Counted from the first letter of the stretch, positions 11,450 through 24,352 are shown. The stretch is 64,000 bases of DNA from Taenia hydatigena (GCA_036345935.2 JADWOT020000004.1:20999155-21063154); one strand, 5' to 3'. Made by a program: numbers and translations. The notes: generated by a model not told the origin, from the letters alone.

Positions 11450-14400
11450 GATTTTGCGTGCCATTGGCACTCACAGTTCAATAGCTTTTATGGTGTTAAT
11501 TATACGATTTCTTATGATAAGGGTGAGCTAGGTCTTCGTCTCCGTCTTTGTACACCATTTACCGCTCGTACTTATAATTCTTTCGTGGATCTGGATGCCC
11601 GACATTAAACAGTTACTTTTCAGAGTGCAGTGTTTGTCGCTGTGTCCACATGCACTTGAGGAATTTGCGATTTCACCATAAGTCTACCAGTTGCCTTTGA
11701 ACTACTCCAGAACAGGTTTGCCTCTAGTACCCAGCCGCATTCTTACCATCGCCGCTCTTTGTCTTGTCATTTTATTGGGGGACCAGTCCTCGAGGTAAGG
11801 CGATGCGGGGTCGACTAGTAAGCAGGGTTTAGCTAGCTCACAGTACCCTCTTCTGTAAGAGGAAATACAGGCAGTGCTTTGCATAGGATTTTTATATTTC
11901 ATAGGTGCTTCCAGGATCTGGATTGCTTGAAGCCTTGACTTTTGTATCCACTCCCGTCGACACATTTATGTGACAGGCAGCTTTGTTCATTCGAACAGGT
12001 TGCACTTGTATCAAATTTCCCTATAACTGGGAAAATGGCGTTTAAAACGATAATGTAAATGCGAGATTCCTTTGGTTTCAGGATAGCGTTTGAGCGCTTT
12101 GTGTAGCAAAGCCTTACATCGAACACCTCTTGCTAGCTGCTTTGGTTTATTGCCTTCTGAGGCTTTCACTTAACCTAATATGGAAACAGGCTAAGAAATT
12201 AAACAGCCATTAAGAGGGCAGAGGAGGTTGCTATTGTTTAAGGCACGTCGTATAGGAGCAAACCGCCTATCCGGCTTTTATTTCTGCTGCAGATTTTTCC
12301 GACAAAACAAAACGTCTCCTTAGTGAGGTAGGCGCTGTAAGCATGAATAACCCATAAACACCAAGAATTTCATAGAATTAATCCAAATACTTTTACCGGC
12401 TCACGGATTGTGGGTTTCAAGGTCTACTGACATCCCCTTACCCATAGCAGCGGTCTTGGCTATTGCTTTCCTAAGTTTACTCCGGACACGATCAACGTGG
12501 AATGGCACACGGCAGCCAATCAGCTTAAAGCCCCATTTTACCCATTCTATCTAGCGGTGGATGGCACAGTAACTTGACATTAGGATCCTTGACCACACCA
12601 GCATGCAAGGCTTTTTAAGGGAAAACGGATACGACCTAAAACCATGCGATCAATTAAGCCAGGACAAATAATGATGCTTAAATATTTGGAAGAGCTGCAG
12701 TAAATAATAGGCAGTAAGTATTTAAGAACGAAGGAAAAAAGTCTGCATATTCGTATTCATGCTTCTGAATATGTTTGCCTCCGCGTATCCGGAATAGATT
12801 AATTTGCCTCTATTAGACTTAGACAATCTCTGCAGACTTTTAAGAAGAGGAAGAGGAGTGGAGGATGATCAGCCGGGAGAAACACGTTGAGGTTGACCAG
12901 TGTCCCGCAGTCGGTGTCTTATGGCAGATGAGGAGTGTATTCAACCACTGTAAATGAGCGCATTGGTCTAGTTCGCCATACACTCATGGCGCACCATTAC
13001 ACCTTGGGTCTGAGTGTAAATAAACACAGACATCTAGGTGTCCAACTGGACCATTTTGAAGTGCAGAGGGAAAGAGTTGCTCGTACTTATTTCGATATTT
13101 GCCTTTTTAAATTCTCTGTGTGGATTACAAGACGTGTAGGTCTGATTGGGACTACAGTCTTTAAATTTTTGTATATGATGGAATTCTACCGCTGCATGTG
13201 GCAAATGCGTCCGAGGCATTGCCTTGGCGTCTACAGCAATGGTGAAACATTTCGTTGGTGGTGCTAAGGTGTAGAAGCCGGGTACTCCGTAGCCTACACT
13301 CACCCGTAGACGATTTAACACCCGGGACACAAGTCAGACATTTCTGCTGTGGTAGAATCGTTCGAAAGTTTAAAATGCTTCCAATTTCCTCCTAGCTGCG
13401 ATAGTAACCGCCTTCTAGACCTGGTATTCATTTTGAGAACATTTAGCCAATTTGTGAAATGCTTGGGAGCCTTATTAATCGTCTCTAGACGAATATGAAC
13501 AAGACACGGATCCTCCTGCTTTCGGTTAAATCAATGTTTCTTCTCGAATGGCTCAGGTTTACTGACAAACTTTTTTATGTCGACATCGCTTATGTGGTAT
13601 TAGATACACCTCTGGGCCACCTATCACTTGAAGTACCCCCTCTGACGTGTAGGCAAGTACGAAACACATTTATCAGGCTCCATCAATTTTTTAGGCCTGT
13701 AAGGCAGGTAAGAGAAAGAGAGTACGGTGAGAGTGCCACCTACCTGCCGTGCTTTTGAATGCTTGTGCATAGACGGTGGCATGTACCTTTAAAGTCGCGA
13801 TCACAGGTTACAATTGGAATTGCATCCAACACTTTACCGGCTCTCTGCCTATTGAAACACCAAGCGCTTTGCAAGTAGTCCTCGTCTAACGCATTTTTTA
13901 CACAGCGTCTGCAAGTAACGCGTTTTGACGTGTAGGACTGCCGTCATGTGCCAGCTGGTTTGGTGCACAAATAAGCCAGCCGGATTGGCAGACTCAGAAG
14001 CGCATACACATGGCTTGCGGTAGCAGAAGTGCTGGCCACTTGAAGCCCGGGCAGCTTCTACTTTGGTGCCATGACAGTTTAATCATGCTACTGGTTCTAC
14101 TGCGAGAACTTGATGCTTCCCTGTGGCATCAAGGGTAACTTGGGGGAAGCGTGGTGGAATACCAGCACATACGTTGTTCCTTGTAAAGCCTCTAACGAGA
14201 GCCGGCATCTAGACAGACTAGTAGGATAGTGAATTCACAAAGATTCTGAGGGCTATTAAGCACTACGCGATGGTAAGGAGGTAAATCGGCTTCCCTCGTA
14301 GTGTTGACTGCACCATTAAGTTATCGGCAAAGCCAAAACGGTTGAATTTATTTGAAGGCGGAGAAAAAAGCTATTCCTATGGCTGCCTCATTTTGGACTT

Positions 14401-16175
14401 CATTTTCAAAATGGAATATAGTGTTTTAATAAATGGATTTTGTGGCCACTTTTCCATTATCGGCGCACATATGTGACACACATTATTTGCCAGTTTACGA
14501 TAACCGCTACAAACAGGTTGGATTGACTCTGAGGTCATTTTTCATACTATTTGCCGATATTGGATGGTAGAAGCCGCTTGACCTCTGAGACCTTGATAGT
14601 GTCAATGAAGCCTATACGATTGAGGATTTACATCTATGAAGAATTTTCGATCGTTCAGAAAAAGGGTACATCAAACCGCCGAATCATCGAATGTTTTGGA
14701 TTACATTCCACCGGCGAAATCATTTCTCTCCAGTAGATTTGTATTAGAGAGCATTTATTAAATTCATTAATTTGACGATCGTAGGATAGGGATAATCTAA
14801 CCTGGTTCAAAACTGACTTTTCTTTAACCCTCCAATGTGGAGAGGAGTGGGCGTGTTGGTGCGGAGGGGGAGGGTGAGAGGGGTGGACTTGCCACTTGCT
14901 CTCATCATCATTCCACACCTGCACGACGAACTGACGACCAATAACATAAAAGATTTTCAACCTCACCATCCCCTCGGCTTTGTTAAAATCGCACCAGATA
15001 TTGGGAAGTGATGCTGGTGAAGGGAAACGGGTGGATGCCGCTGCATTCTAATCGTAGTTGTCCACTGCACCGGTGCTCGGGGGCCAAAATAATAATATAT
15101 ATCCGGGGGCAGATTCAGAGAGGGAGGGCGGTCCGGGATTTTGTAATGCGACGCAGATGCACGTTGTTTTCTGGCAAAGTAATTTACCTCGAATTGGGAT
15201 AAATTATCACCCACGTGGGAGTTTTTAAAATCATGGACGGGGGCAAAGGTAGGCTTTAGAGGCGAACAGTTACTATTGGAACCGATACCGCTTCTTTGTA
15301 GGATTAGGTCCTTCACTTGGGATAGGTAGAGCCGCGACAACTAGGCTAAACTCAATCCCTATCGTCCAAGCGTGACATCGAGGTAGGAATACAGACGAGA
15401 GGATCACAAAGCATGCGTCGGTAAGGTGAGGTTACCCTACTTAGCCACGCACACCTTTCCAAGCTGCCACATTTGTCCTTGGTGCAAATTTTGAACCAAT
15501 CAAGTTGAAGTTTTTGGCAAAACATAAAAGTCACATGATTCCTCTCCAATGTAAATCCAAAACTTTCGGCTAAAATAGTTGATGCATCAATGAGAAGGAA
15601 ATATTTAAAATTGGCACTACATACCCAGGTGCCGGGAAAAAAGGCGTTCACCGGAACCCGCCTCTATTCCAAAACATCAATGCAAATACTCTATGTACGA
15701 GGTAATCGACAGCAAGACAAGTGTCCAAGTTTTAGCCAAACATCAAACTCAAACCGCTCAATTACCAAATCCTCTGGAGGCGATAAAATCTGAAAGTGGA
15801 ACTGAACTTATCAATCCTCTTCACTACAGATAACGTCACTGCTTACACACACCTGAAGCTGGTTTCATCCGCCTTTATGCTATAGTACATCTACATTAGC
15901 CTCCCCATGAACTTTTACTTGCAACAAATCCTTTCACTTTGTTGCGTTAGGGACTCACCAAACACCCCAGTGGAAGCGAAATATGTTATTATGCACAAAT
16001 TACATAATCATAAGCAAAAGTAGGTCGCCATCCACCACTTCGGCTGCATGATAAAAAGGGAGAGCATGGAACAGCAATAATTAGCTTTCTTTCGTGCAAA
16101 AAAATGAGTAGATGAAACTAACACTAAAAATGTTAATAATGACATTGGCAGTAACAACAGAATAAGCTTGGTCAG
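11450..16175. other. No gene recognised
   Basis: Many short ORFs (largest 125 codons, 14963-15340 minus) without recognisable domains. No tRNA and no clear LTR copy. The end of this stretch is the 3' flank of the peroxiredoxin gene; I find no canonical AATAAA within about 150 bases downstream of its stop codon. Confidence 0.5.
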
Positions 16176-16261
16176 TTAGTTGACCTTCTCGAAGTACGCC
16201 TTCGCCTTTTCAACATCAGGCTTCATGGAAGGTGATTCAGGAGTCCAGTTCGCGGGACAAA
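16176..16261 (-). CDS. Peroxiredoxin exon 3
   Basis: Too short for ordinary ORF detection (86 nt). The acceptor is TTTTTGTAG. It completes codon 198 as Val and encodes the resolving cysteine C199 in VCPANW, the Pro-rich turn and the C-terminal KAYFEKVN, followed by TAA at 16176-16178. Confidence 0.93.
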
Positions 16262-18362
16262 CTACAAAAAACGCGGAGTTCAGATTGCACCTCCACTAAC
16301 AGGATCTCGTTAGAAAAAACAACCACCACAGCATCTAACTAATTTCTTTCTGACCAAAACACAAAAAACACAGGAACGAAAATACCGTTACTAGACTAAG
16401 AAAATTCCACAACTGCTACATTAAGCTCAATCATTCAGTTGCAGATCCCTCATCGCCCCTCAACATCAACCAATCGGAACCCACGAAATTCCCAGTGTAC
16501 CTTACAAAAGTGAAAAATACACTGAAAGTGCGGGAATTTGTAACAATTTACGCAACATTGCATTTAAGAGGTGTCAATTAATGTTTGCTCAGTGGCTATG
16601 TGAGGAAGGCTAAAAGTTAAACAAAAAACAATACCAGACGATGAAAAGCCATGTCGACGGGCAAATTTGATAGGATAAAACAAAGAAACCACTCACAAGG
16701 AACAAATTAAGCGGCAACTGACAACGAGCACTCAGTAATAAGATACAGAGAGAGGGATTCGTCTTATTACGGACGTATGCCATGAGATAGATCGTTTTAT
16801 GCATACTTCGCCAAAGTGACAGACAGTAAAAGCGCGTGTATAGAATTGCACACGGTCAAGAAATTTGTCAATGGAGGCACAAGACCCGAACCCGATAGCT
16901 TTTTTGCACCAAACTAACACCTCGGCCAAACTACCAGACAGCACGGCACACCGCTCATCAGTAAGACTTAAATGGTGTGAATATTTTGAAGATGACCGTT
17001 ACAAGATCGACTATGGCGGTGCCCAGAGTTCCCTGAACAAGAAGACTAGCCGTACTTTCAATCACTCATCCAGCACATGAAAAGCCCCACTCATGTTTGA
17101 CCAGCCTATAGCCCATCGTGCGGTAAACATTTACAGGAAGCGAACACTTCTGTGGAGAGGGTGAGCTTGGTCATTCACAAACATGGGCAGAGCAAAAATA
17201 AAACAGTCTTCTATTTCAAAACTATCAGTTGTTGATCGAACGTTGGAGTGTGTTTGTCTATAATAATAATTGCCAGTTTAAAGAATAGATAAAGTAAACA
17301 CTTCATGAAAGCTATCTTTTCATTCTTTAACAGTTAAAGGTTCATAAGGCGACAATAATGATAATGCTGTGGTTGTGAGGGGGAATAAGGCTCGAAGAAA
17401 GCAAAATTCCGTAAGGCAATGTAGATTCGGAATTAGCGATCAGAAGTCAGGTTTTCACCACTTGAAAGCAATTCTGTTTGGAACGTGCCAGGAGCATAGC
17501 AACAAAAGAGTAAGTACAGGAACCAATGCTTTCACCAGTAAATTCAAGTACTCATGCACTTAAAGCGGCGTAGCGATAGTCCAGAAAGTAGATACTTTGT
17601 GACAGCTAAGCCTGCAGCAGCAACCATGATGAAGAACACAACTAGAGGTGACAAAATCCACGGATAAAAGAAATGCTTAAGCACCACTCACCTTCTCCAT
17701 GTTCATCAACAAACTGGAATGCCTTAACAAGACGAAGAGTTTCGTCAACAGAACGACCGACGGGTAAGTCGTTGATTGTCATACTGCGAATAATACCTTT
17801 TTGGTCAATAATGAAAAGTCCGCGGAGAGCCACACCAGCGTCCTCCAGTAAGACTTCATATTCCCGCGATATCTCCTTTTTGTAGTCGGCTAAAAGGGGA
17901 TACCTTAAACCGCCCAACCCTCCTGCCTAAAGATACAAGATATCGCCGATCAAATACCAAATTTATGAAAGTAAAAGTAAGCTTAGTAACTGTGAAAGTG
18001 CTCACCTTCCGCGGCGTATTGATCCAAGAGAGATGACTGAAATGTGAATCTGTAGAAACGCCGACAATGCTGCATCCGATTCTGATAAACTCATCAATGC
18101 GGTCAGAGAAGGCGATGAGCTCAGTTGGACAGACAAATGTAAAGTCCAGAGGATAGAAAAAAAGGACTAGATACTTTCCAAGGTAGTTTCGCAACTCAAT
18201 TTCCTTAAATTGACCGTCAACAACAGCAGTTCCAGCAAAATCAGGGGCTTTTTGCGTGACTTTTGCCGAGAAGCCACGGTACTGGAATGCTGGCACAATG
18301 CGTGTAGATGCGGAAAGCGAGGCGAAAAGTTTGGAACGAAGATGAGGCATAAGACGCTGCAT
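16176..18362 (-). CDS. Mitochondrial typical 2-Cys peroxiredoxin (thioredoxin peroxidase), 3 exons
   Basis: Reduces hydrogen peroxide and organic peroxides with thioredoxin as the usual electron donor. Joining exons 18362-18006, 17926-17692 and 16261-16176 gives 225 aa in one continuous frame. The peroxidatic cysteine is C78 in [12 protein letters not shown]75 and R154 match the catalytic Thr and Arg of the family. The resolving cysteine is C199 in VCPANW. The GGLG motif (121-124) and a C-terminal YF (220-221) are the features tied to sensitivity to over-oxidation. Residues 1-33 contain no Asp or Glu and are rich in Arg, Ser and Leu, which fits a mitochondrial targeting peptide as in Prx3. 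The chosen start follows AACA; an in-frame ATG 13 codons upstream (18399-18401) is the alternative. Both introns are GT-AG. Length and motifs are complete, so the gene looks functional. Confidence 0.95.
17692..17926 (-). CDS. Peroxiredoxin exon 2
   Basis: Encodes residues 120-197 plus the first base of codon 198: GGLG motif, the [14 protein letters not shown] stretch, catalytic R154 and the [15 protein letters not shown] helix. The acceptor is TCTTTAG before GCAGGAGGG, which makes residue 120 Ala. Using the next AG (after GCAG) would break the frame. The donor is GTGAGTGG, followed by a 1430-bp intron (16262-17691) in which I see nothing else. Confidence 0.93.
18006..18362 (-). CDS. Peroxiredoxin exon 1
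   Basis: Encodes residues 1-119: targeting peptide, start of the thioredoxin fold and peroxidatic C78. It ends in phase 0 at ...CGGAAG before the donor GTGAGC. The intron that follows (17927-18005) is only 79 bp. Confidence 0.93.
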
Positions 18363-18368
18363 TGTTCT
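18363..18368 (-). promoter_or_regulatory. Candidate splice acceptor just upstream of the peroxiredoxin ATG
   Basis: On the minus strand, GATTTCAG is followed by AACA and then the chosen ATG. If used, it would leave a 4-nt leader before the start codon. That would fit either a 5'-UTR intron or spliced-leader trans-splicing, which flatworms use. Use of the site is inference. Confidence 0.4.
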
Positions 18369-19325
18369 GAAATCACTAAACAATTTATAGAACAAATGCA
18401 TTTAGAGGCGACTAGATCTTGAATATGAAGACAATCAACGATCAAACTGATTACATCAAGACCGACACCAAACGCAGGTAAAGAAACATATGTATTGCAT
18501 CATTGCTACATGAAAGCTCATTAGAAAAACCCTTGACCAGCGACAACCAGGAGCACAATAACAGCAAAAAATACCAGCTTCAGAGGAAGGAGTTATTGAT
18601 TGAGACGTTTCAGCATGCATAGAGAACACTCTCCTGTGTCAAACCAGGTGACTAATAATAGCGTGAACCAGAGACTAGTTTCTTGTTTGGTCAGCGCACT
18701 TGAGCATTTCGAGTGATACGATCAACAAACACCAATGAACCCGTCGATAAAACCCAACACTCATCACCAGACTTTAAAAGTATCTATGTGAGCAGAATCG
18801 AAACGGTGAGTCGCGTGATATCACCGATGAAAACCGACCTAGAGCACAAAACCACTGGCTTGCAAGATAACAACTTAAACAAACAAAGACTTCAATTATG
18901 CCCTAAAACTTATAAATTTAATAATAAATATCAATTCGAGGACTGGTTTTAACGTTATAGCAAAGCTTATGTGAACCATTCTTCTAAATGAGCAAATTAG
19001 TAATATCTATAAATCCCATGGAAAATGAGACTAATATTCAACTCTCATAAGGAGCAGAACTTGATAACGTCCCAGATAACCATCATTTTCAGTTTCAACA
19101 AAACGAAATTTTTTAGGAGTGCGTTAAGCTGGCATTTTTCTAAGCTTTTAAAGTTTAACATTTGTACAAATTTTGGTCCACAAAAGCTTTGCGGACTATT
19201 TCTTTCATTATTGCGAATTGACTCAAATGGCTCGAGAACGACTGGCGATTACGCAATATGTATTCTTCCAGAATAACTTATGTAATAAGTCAGTTACAAA
19301 ACCTTGTTGTTTGTCCGACTTCAGG
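18369..19325. other. Upstream flank of peroxiredoxin, no gene recognised
   Basis: Probable promoter side of the peroxiredoxin gene. No TATA box or other promoter element stands out, and the short ORFs resemble nothing I know. Confidence 0.45.
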
Positions 19326-19420
19326 TCTCGGTTTCGACCACTCGTCTGCATTGAGAGGACGGAACTCTGAGCCATGCCAGTAGCCTCAGTTCCCTTCTTT
19401 TCTTAAAATATATACGCCTC
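19326..19420 (+). mobile_element. Diverged LTR1 fragment
   Basis: Contains GGTTTCGACC, then CTCTGAGCCATGCCAGTAGCC and a CTTAAAATATATA stretch in the same order and spacing as in LTR1, but well diverged. Boundaries are approximate. Confidence 0.55.
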
Positions 19421-19429
19421 AAGGTGCTA

Positions 19430-19500
19430 TACTTGTAGTACCTTGTTTTTTGGAGCTACCGGTTCCGGTCAGGAACACAAAGGTAGCCGTATTGCCCTAA
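19430..19500 (+). mobile_element. 5' fragment of LTR1
   Basis: TGTAGTACCTTG at the start and ...GCCGTATTGCCCTA at the end match the first ~70 bases of LTR1. It then joins head-on to an inverted LTR1 copy. Confidence 0.75.
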
Positions 19501-19897
19501 AAGGCAAAAGAAGGCAGAATGCTAGGTTAGAATACATTGTGGAGGGTTCCTCCTCTCCCTTCTGGTACTCTTGTTAGTGGAAGTCTGCGTATGTTTTGAC
19601 ATCTTTAATATATAAGGTGATAATTACACAACTAGGCGAGATGTGGGGGTTCAGGCCAAGGAAGTGTCACGCTCCAGCGAGTCTATACGCTGCTCCGTCA
19701 CGTGATTCAAATTGTTTTTCCGTCTCTGGCCTACAAAGCACACTTAAAGAGTATAAGTACTACAATATATATTCAAAGAACAGAGGAAAATAAGCTGCTG
19801 ACATGGCTCGGAGGCCAGCCTATGTAGCTAGGGCAATACGGCCACCTCTGTCACCCTGACCGAAACTGATAGTTCAAACAAGCAAAGTATTACTGCA
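19501..19897 (-). mobile_element. Inverted LTR1 copy split by element X
   Basis: Read on the minus strand, 19897-19765 is the 5' part of LTR1 up to GAATATATATT, and 19537-19501 is the 3' part (ATTCTAACCTAGCATTCTGCC onward). Between them lies element X (19538-19764). The last ~20 bases of the LTR are missing at the junction with 19500. Confidence 0.75.
19538..19764 (+). mobile_element. LTR-like element X, nested in LTR1
   Basis: A 227-bp relative of 2685-2912 that starts TGTGGAGGGTTCC and ends TACTACA. Both copies share a CTGCTCCGTCACG/CCGCTTCGCAACC region and a TCTCTGGCCTACAAAGCA block near the 3' end. It interrupts LTR1 at its AT-rich stretch, so any target duplication is hard to read. Confidence 0.7.
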
Positions 19898-20355
19898 AAT
19901 GCCTAATGGCAAAATTCGACACCTACCCGACAGCTGCTCATTGCATCGAGATGTAACCCAACAAAAGCGCTCTGTTGGTCGGCTACAATGATGAAGCCTA
20001 TGCGCTACTAGAAGAAAGGAAATCACCCATTATTGTAGCTGAATGCGACCAACAAGGGCAGTGCCAGACGACACCCAAAGGACGGAATGGTTATGCAACA
20101 CTTATGTTTTTAAATGTAATTCATAGGTTTGGAGACGATTGGGCAATTTGAATCTGGTCCTGAGGCGAAGTTCGATCCTCCTAGTACGAATAGGCTTCCC
20201 TCTTAACTGCTCCTAATACGCTACATTTAATTGCATTAAATGCAACAAAGGATGCCAAGCAACATCCAAATATCTTATGTTGGGGATAATAAATGGAAGG
20301 AGGAAAAAGGAAGAAACCTCTAAACCTTGCAAAGCACTTTATAACCGATATGCAC

Positions 20356-20520
20356 TGTAATAGTTTGCTTATTCTGATTGCCGGTTTTGGTCACTTGGGT
20401 GGTCGTATCGCCCTAGCCCTCAGGCAATGTTAGCAGTTCAATTCCTTCTATTTATTGAATTTATATTCTGCCCTAGTATTATGCCTTCTTTTGCTTTCTA
20501 AGGAACCTCGGGGCGCTACA
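20356..20520 (+). mobile_element. Solo LTR1
   Basis: A diverged 165-bp copy from TGTAATAGTTTG to GGCGCTACA. Flanks TGCAC (20351-20355) and GGCAC (20521-20525) match at four of five bases, consistent with a target-site duplication. Confidence 0.8.
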
Positions 20521-20999
20521 GGCACAAAAACAAGCTTACCACTTTAGACCGAAAATCAGATTTTGCCATTCTGATTTTTGATTACATGTTCTTAGTTGCT
20601 CTAATGTAAGGTAGTCTTTTGTTAAAAATTATAAGTGCGCCCATGTAAGCCTGTTGGCATTGCTGAGTTTTAACATTGCATTTGCCCCGCGAATTGTCGA
20701 AGACAAATTAAGCCAAGTTTAAAGCTTATTTCGGCCATCTAATGACGAAGCCTGATCGTGTTCATTTGTTAAACTTAAGAGATATTACGCGGCGGACGTG
20801 AATTTCCAGTTTCGTGTTAGTCTCTTGGTGGTTTTGGGTGCGCTTGGACTTTAGGTGAGGAGTCTTTATTTGTATACGAACTGGAGAATTTCTGTGAGCG
20901 TTGGGCTTTGCTTGATGTTCGTGGCGCTTTTTACTCTTAACCTGACACAAATGTGTATCTTCGGTAGAGCATTATCCGCTATGCGTGGACGTACCACCT
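20521..20999. other. No gene recognised
   Basis: Spacer between a solo LTR and R3 copy B. Nothing identifiable. Confidence 0.45.
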
Positions 21000-23880
21000 A
21001 GTAATGCTAGATGCGAATCCCACATCCGCCATTACCTGCTACATTTTCAGGTAAGATTGGAATGCAGTGTATGATCCATTGTCGCGTTTTTTTGTGTAAT
21101 AAAAGACTCAATGCATATTTTGAGTGGCAGCATACCTTTACAATTTGCCCGCAGGACTTTCTATATTTTATACATGGTAAAAGGTGCGTTATTTTCATGA
21201 TTCTAATGTCCGTATTGGCAGAAAATATGTCAAGGGTGCGGGACGCCTTGTAACTTGATCGTTTATTGACTTCGAAACAATTGTTTTGTGCTAATATTAT
21301 CTTTGTAAAACGCATTGTGTTGCCTTAGTAATTACTAGTCGCGGGTTCAGCTTTGACATGAGTTGGTGCTTGAGGCAGACTCAGAGGCAAGAGGATGGCT
21401 ACTCGGAGACTCGTAGCTCTTTTCTTGCCACTCGCTTTTATTTTTGTTAGTTTTGCTGATAATTGGACGTTCACATTACCATCTTTTCAATTTTCCTCTT
21501 TCTTCCCTCTAAGATGCTACTAACTTTACATTGTGGTAAAGCAACATTTGATGAACCAATGGGATGATAAGCAATGCGAGGGTGGTGAGCTAACTGCAGA
21601 TGCGCCCTCTTGGGCCTGCAATGTGGGTTTTGTCATGGTGCGTTTGGCGGCATAGCAATAGGTGTCCTTTTTTGCACAAGCATTGGACAATCGCATGGCC
21701 GCAAGCTAAACAGACGAAATAGGTGAGAGACTAGTGTTGAACTGATGGCGAATTGCTGCAGTGATTGGGTCAACATTAAAATGGTTGGAATGAGGAGCAG
21801 TGTTACAGAGCCTTTCTAAAATCTAGTCTAAGTCCTTCTCGTGAATTTGGGTCGGTTTACTTTCGCGACCGCGGTGTAAGCTTCTATTTTACAAGTTAAT
21901 TATTTTTCCCCGTTGTGCATCAATGTCTTAAGTTTTCTGTTGAGTGAGATACACGAAGGAAAGTCAAACTAGTTTTCTTTGTCTAAGGACAACACTCACG
22001 TTCGTTCGTTATGCTGAGCAATTATGAAGGGCAGCGATTGAAGATGTCCTGGTGGTTTGGCAGATAGTGGGCAATTTCAATAAGGAAGGATTTTGGCGCA
22101 TTAGGCCTCATTTATTATGAACAATGAGGAAAATCTACCAAGCACTTGGCCTTATATGCTGCTGAAATCGTTGCGCACCCATAATGTGTTTTTTTTCTCT
22201 CTGGAGCACTTTGAGATAAGCATTGGGACCTTAGTAAACAGCACTAGGTACTAATTTTGCACTCTAAACTTATCAGCACGGTATTCCTTTGTTGGAATAA
22301 TCAGCCTCTCAAAGATTTTGAATGGTGATAATGAGCAGTCTCATTGACCATCGCTCGTTCTGCAACCGTCACAGCTCGTAACTTTGGTTATGGGACGTTT
22401 TTTTAACGGCATCAGGCTGCCAACGACATGCATCGTTGTTGACGGTGGCATTGGCAAGGGAGAATGTGGCTGTAGAAGCCGACCAATGGGAGCCCACTCC
22501 GGCCGCGTTAAGCGCTTTTGAACTTGTCGTTGTCATCGGCAGATGTGGTATTACAATTATTTGGCAAATCGATCCCTCTGAAAGTTCCTCTGCTTAGTGT
22601 GAACTGTTCGTTCACACGGTACACAAGCGGCGCTGCTTCTACCTGGAAGACTCATGGAAGGTGCCACGCGGCATTGGTAATCTGGTAAGTACTTCCCCGT
22701 GGAACAGTATGCTGCATAAGTTGAGGCAGACGTTACCGGCTTACAGTATTTATTTTTTTTTTTGGTTTTTTGTCATAGTAATTCAGGTTTTGCCGTCTGT
22801 AATAACAGTATGGTGTGAGGCGAGGCCAACACGAAGTAGGTGTGGAGTAATTGGAAGTAATGCTACTATCTTCTTTTGTATGTAAGTGTGGGCTCCCGGA
22901 CATTTCGTTTTCTTGCTTGATAATTGTTTGCCTAATGCTGATGGCGCTCGACGTAAGTTATCAGGAAGCTTTCTTATATTGATAACTTTTCCGAAGAGGC
23001 GTTTTTAATGACGTCTTCAGGTGCGGATGTTGCAGTGAGCGGGCTGGGACATTGTCCGGGTGAGATTAATTTGTAGGAGGAACGGGAAACGCCCAATGAT
23101 TTTATGCACCACTTGCTTCTGCAAGTCCCATTATTAAATTGTTCAACTTTGGGATTTGTTTGTGCGTGTTGTTTAACGGTCTTCTACCGGTTGATGGCAC
23201 TGAGTGATGCCGCTGCCTTAGGCAAGCGGTCTTAATTGTTCTGCTAATATGGAGGTCTCGAGGCCGTGGCGCTGACAGGATTTCGACTTTTTTGCTTTTA
23301 GGTGTGATGGCCAGCGTGTTCTCATCATTCCCCACAGAATCCGTTTCCACCACAAGGGATGAAGAGAAGGCTACTGATGTACCACGAATACCGAGGAGAG
23401 CACGGAGGTTGGTGCTGGAAGAGGGGACTGTGTAATGCGTCGGTAGTTTTTCGAATGACGGGGGCCGGTGATGAGTCACTCATTTTTTTTTTCCGCCGTC
23501 GCACCCTCATCGAGTGGGCCGTGGGTACTTGGAGTAGTTTTTTATTCTGTCCGAATATTGTGTCTTTTTTAATCTTCTTGGGTGCTGAGAGAGGCTGAAG
23601 GCACTCTAGCGCGTATTTATTTATGCAGTAATGGTGGGTATATTCTATTTCGACTTAAAGAACTGTTGGTCGTAGTTCATTCGTGTGACTACGTGACAGC
23701 TGCGGCATATTTTGCTTTAAAAGGCACAATAATGTTCTTATTTTGTTGGGCTGTTGTTGATTGTTGGCACAGATGATGGGTGCGTCTCTACTGTTGAGCG
23801 TGTCATAAATTGTTAAAAGGGTGACATGTTGCTACTTAGTCTTGAGAGTGGGTTTAAAATGTGCAGGATGTGTGACGGCG
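21000..23880 (+). repeat. Dispersed repeat R3, copy B
   Basis: The longest of the three R3 copies. It matches copy A (5380-8200) in direct orientation, and its last part (23650-23880) matches copy C inverted. No ORF is shared between copies. The element is unidentified and may be the decayed body of a transposon. Confidence 0.7.
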
Positions 23881-24252
23881 TCAGCCACTAAAACTTGTCA
23901 TTGCTGGAAGAAAAACAGCCAACCGTGCCATCCACTAAATTTCCACGAAACCAGGGGAGGGGGGAGTACCACACCAATGACTGCGATGCTGTGCTGCCAC
24001 CTTTATTGACGGGTGGGCTAGAGAAGGGTACTCGACTGATGGGCATTCGAGCACCAGTGTCGTGACATCGCCTCTTCCTCGGATCAGATCAACTCCCCAC
24101 CCTATGGTTTAGTATAACTACCAATTGAAACACGAAATCACTTTATTGACAATCAGTCAACGAAGCAGTCTAAACAAAAGTGAAGAAGGGGATGGGCAAA
24201 ATCATTTACTCGGGGAGTCAGTCAGTCATTCAATCAAAAGATAAGTCAAATG
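23881..24252. other. No gene recognised before the gap
   Basis: Runs into the 100-N gap. I find no counterpart of this stretch beyond the right palindrome arm. Confidence 0.45.
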
Positions 24253-24352
24253 NNNNNNNNNNNNNNNNNNNNNNNNNNNNNNNNNNNNNNNNNNNNNNNN
24301 NNNNNNNNNNNNNNNNNNNNNNNNNNNNNNNNNNNNNNNNNNNNNNNNNNNN
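24253..24352. other. Assembly gap (100 N)
   Basis: Exactly 100 N. It directly abuts the left arm of the large palindrome, so the true outer end of that arm is unknown; the counterpart of tRNA-Ser may be in it. Confidence 0.99.
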
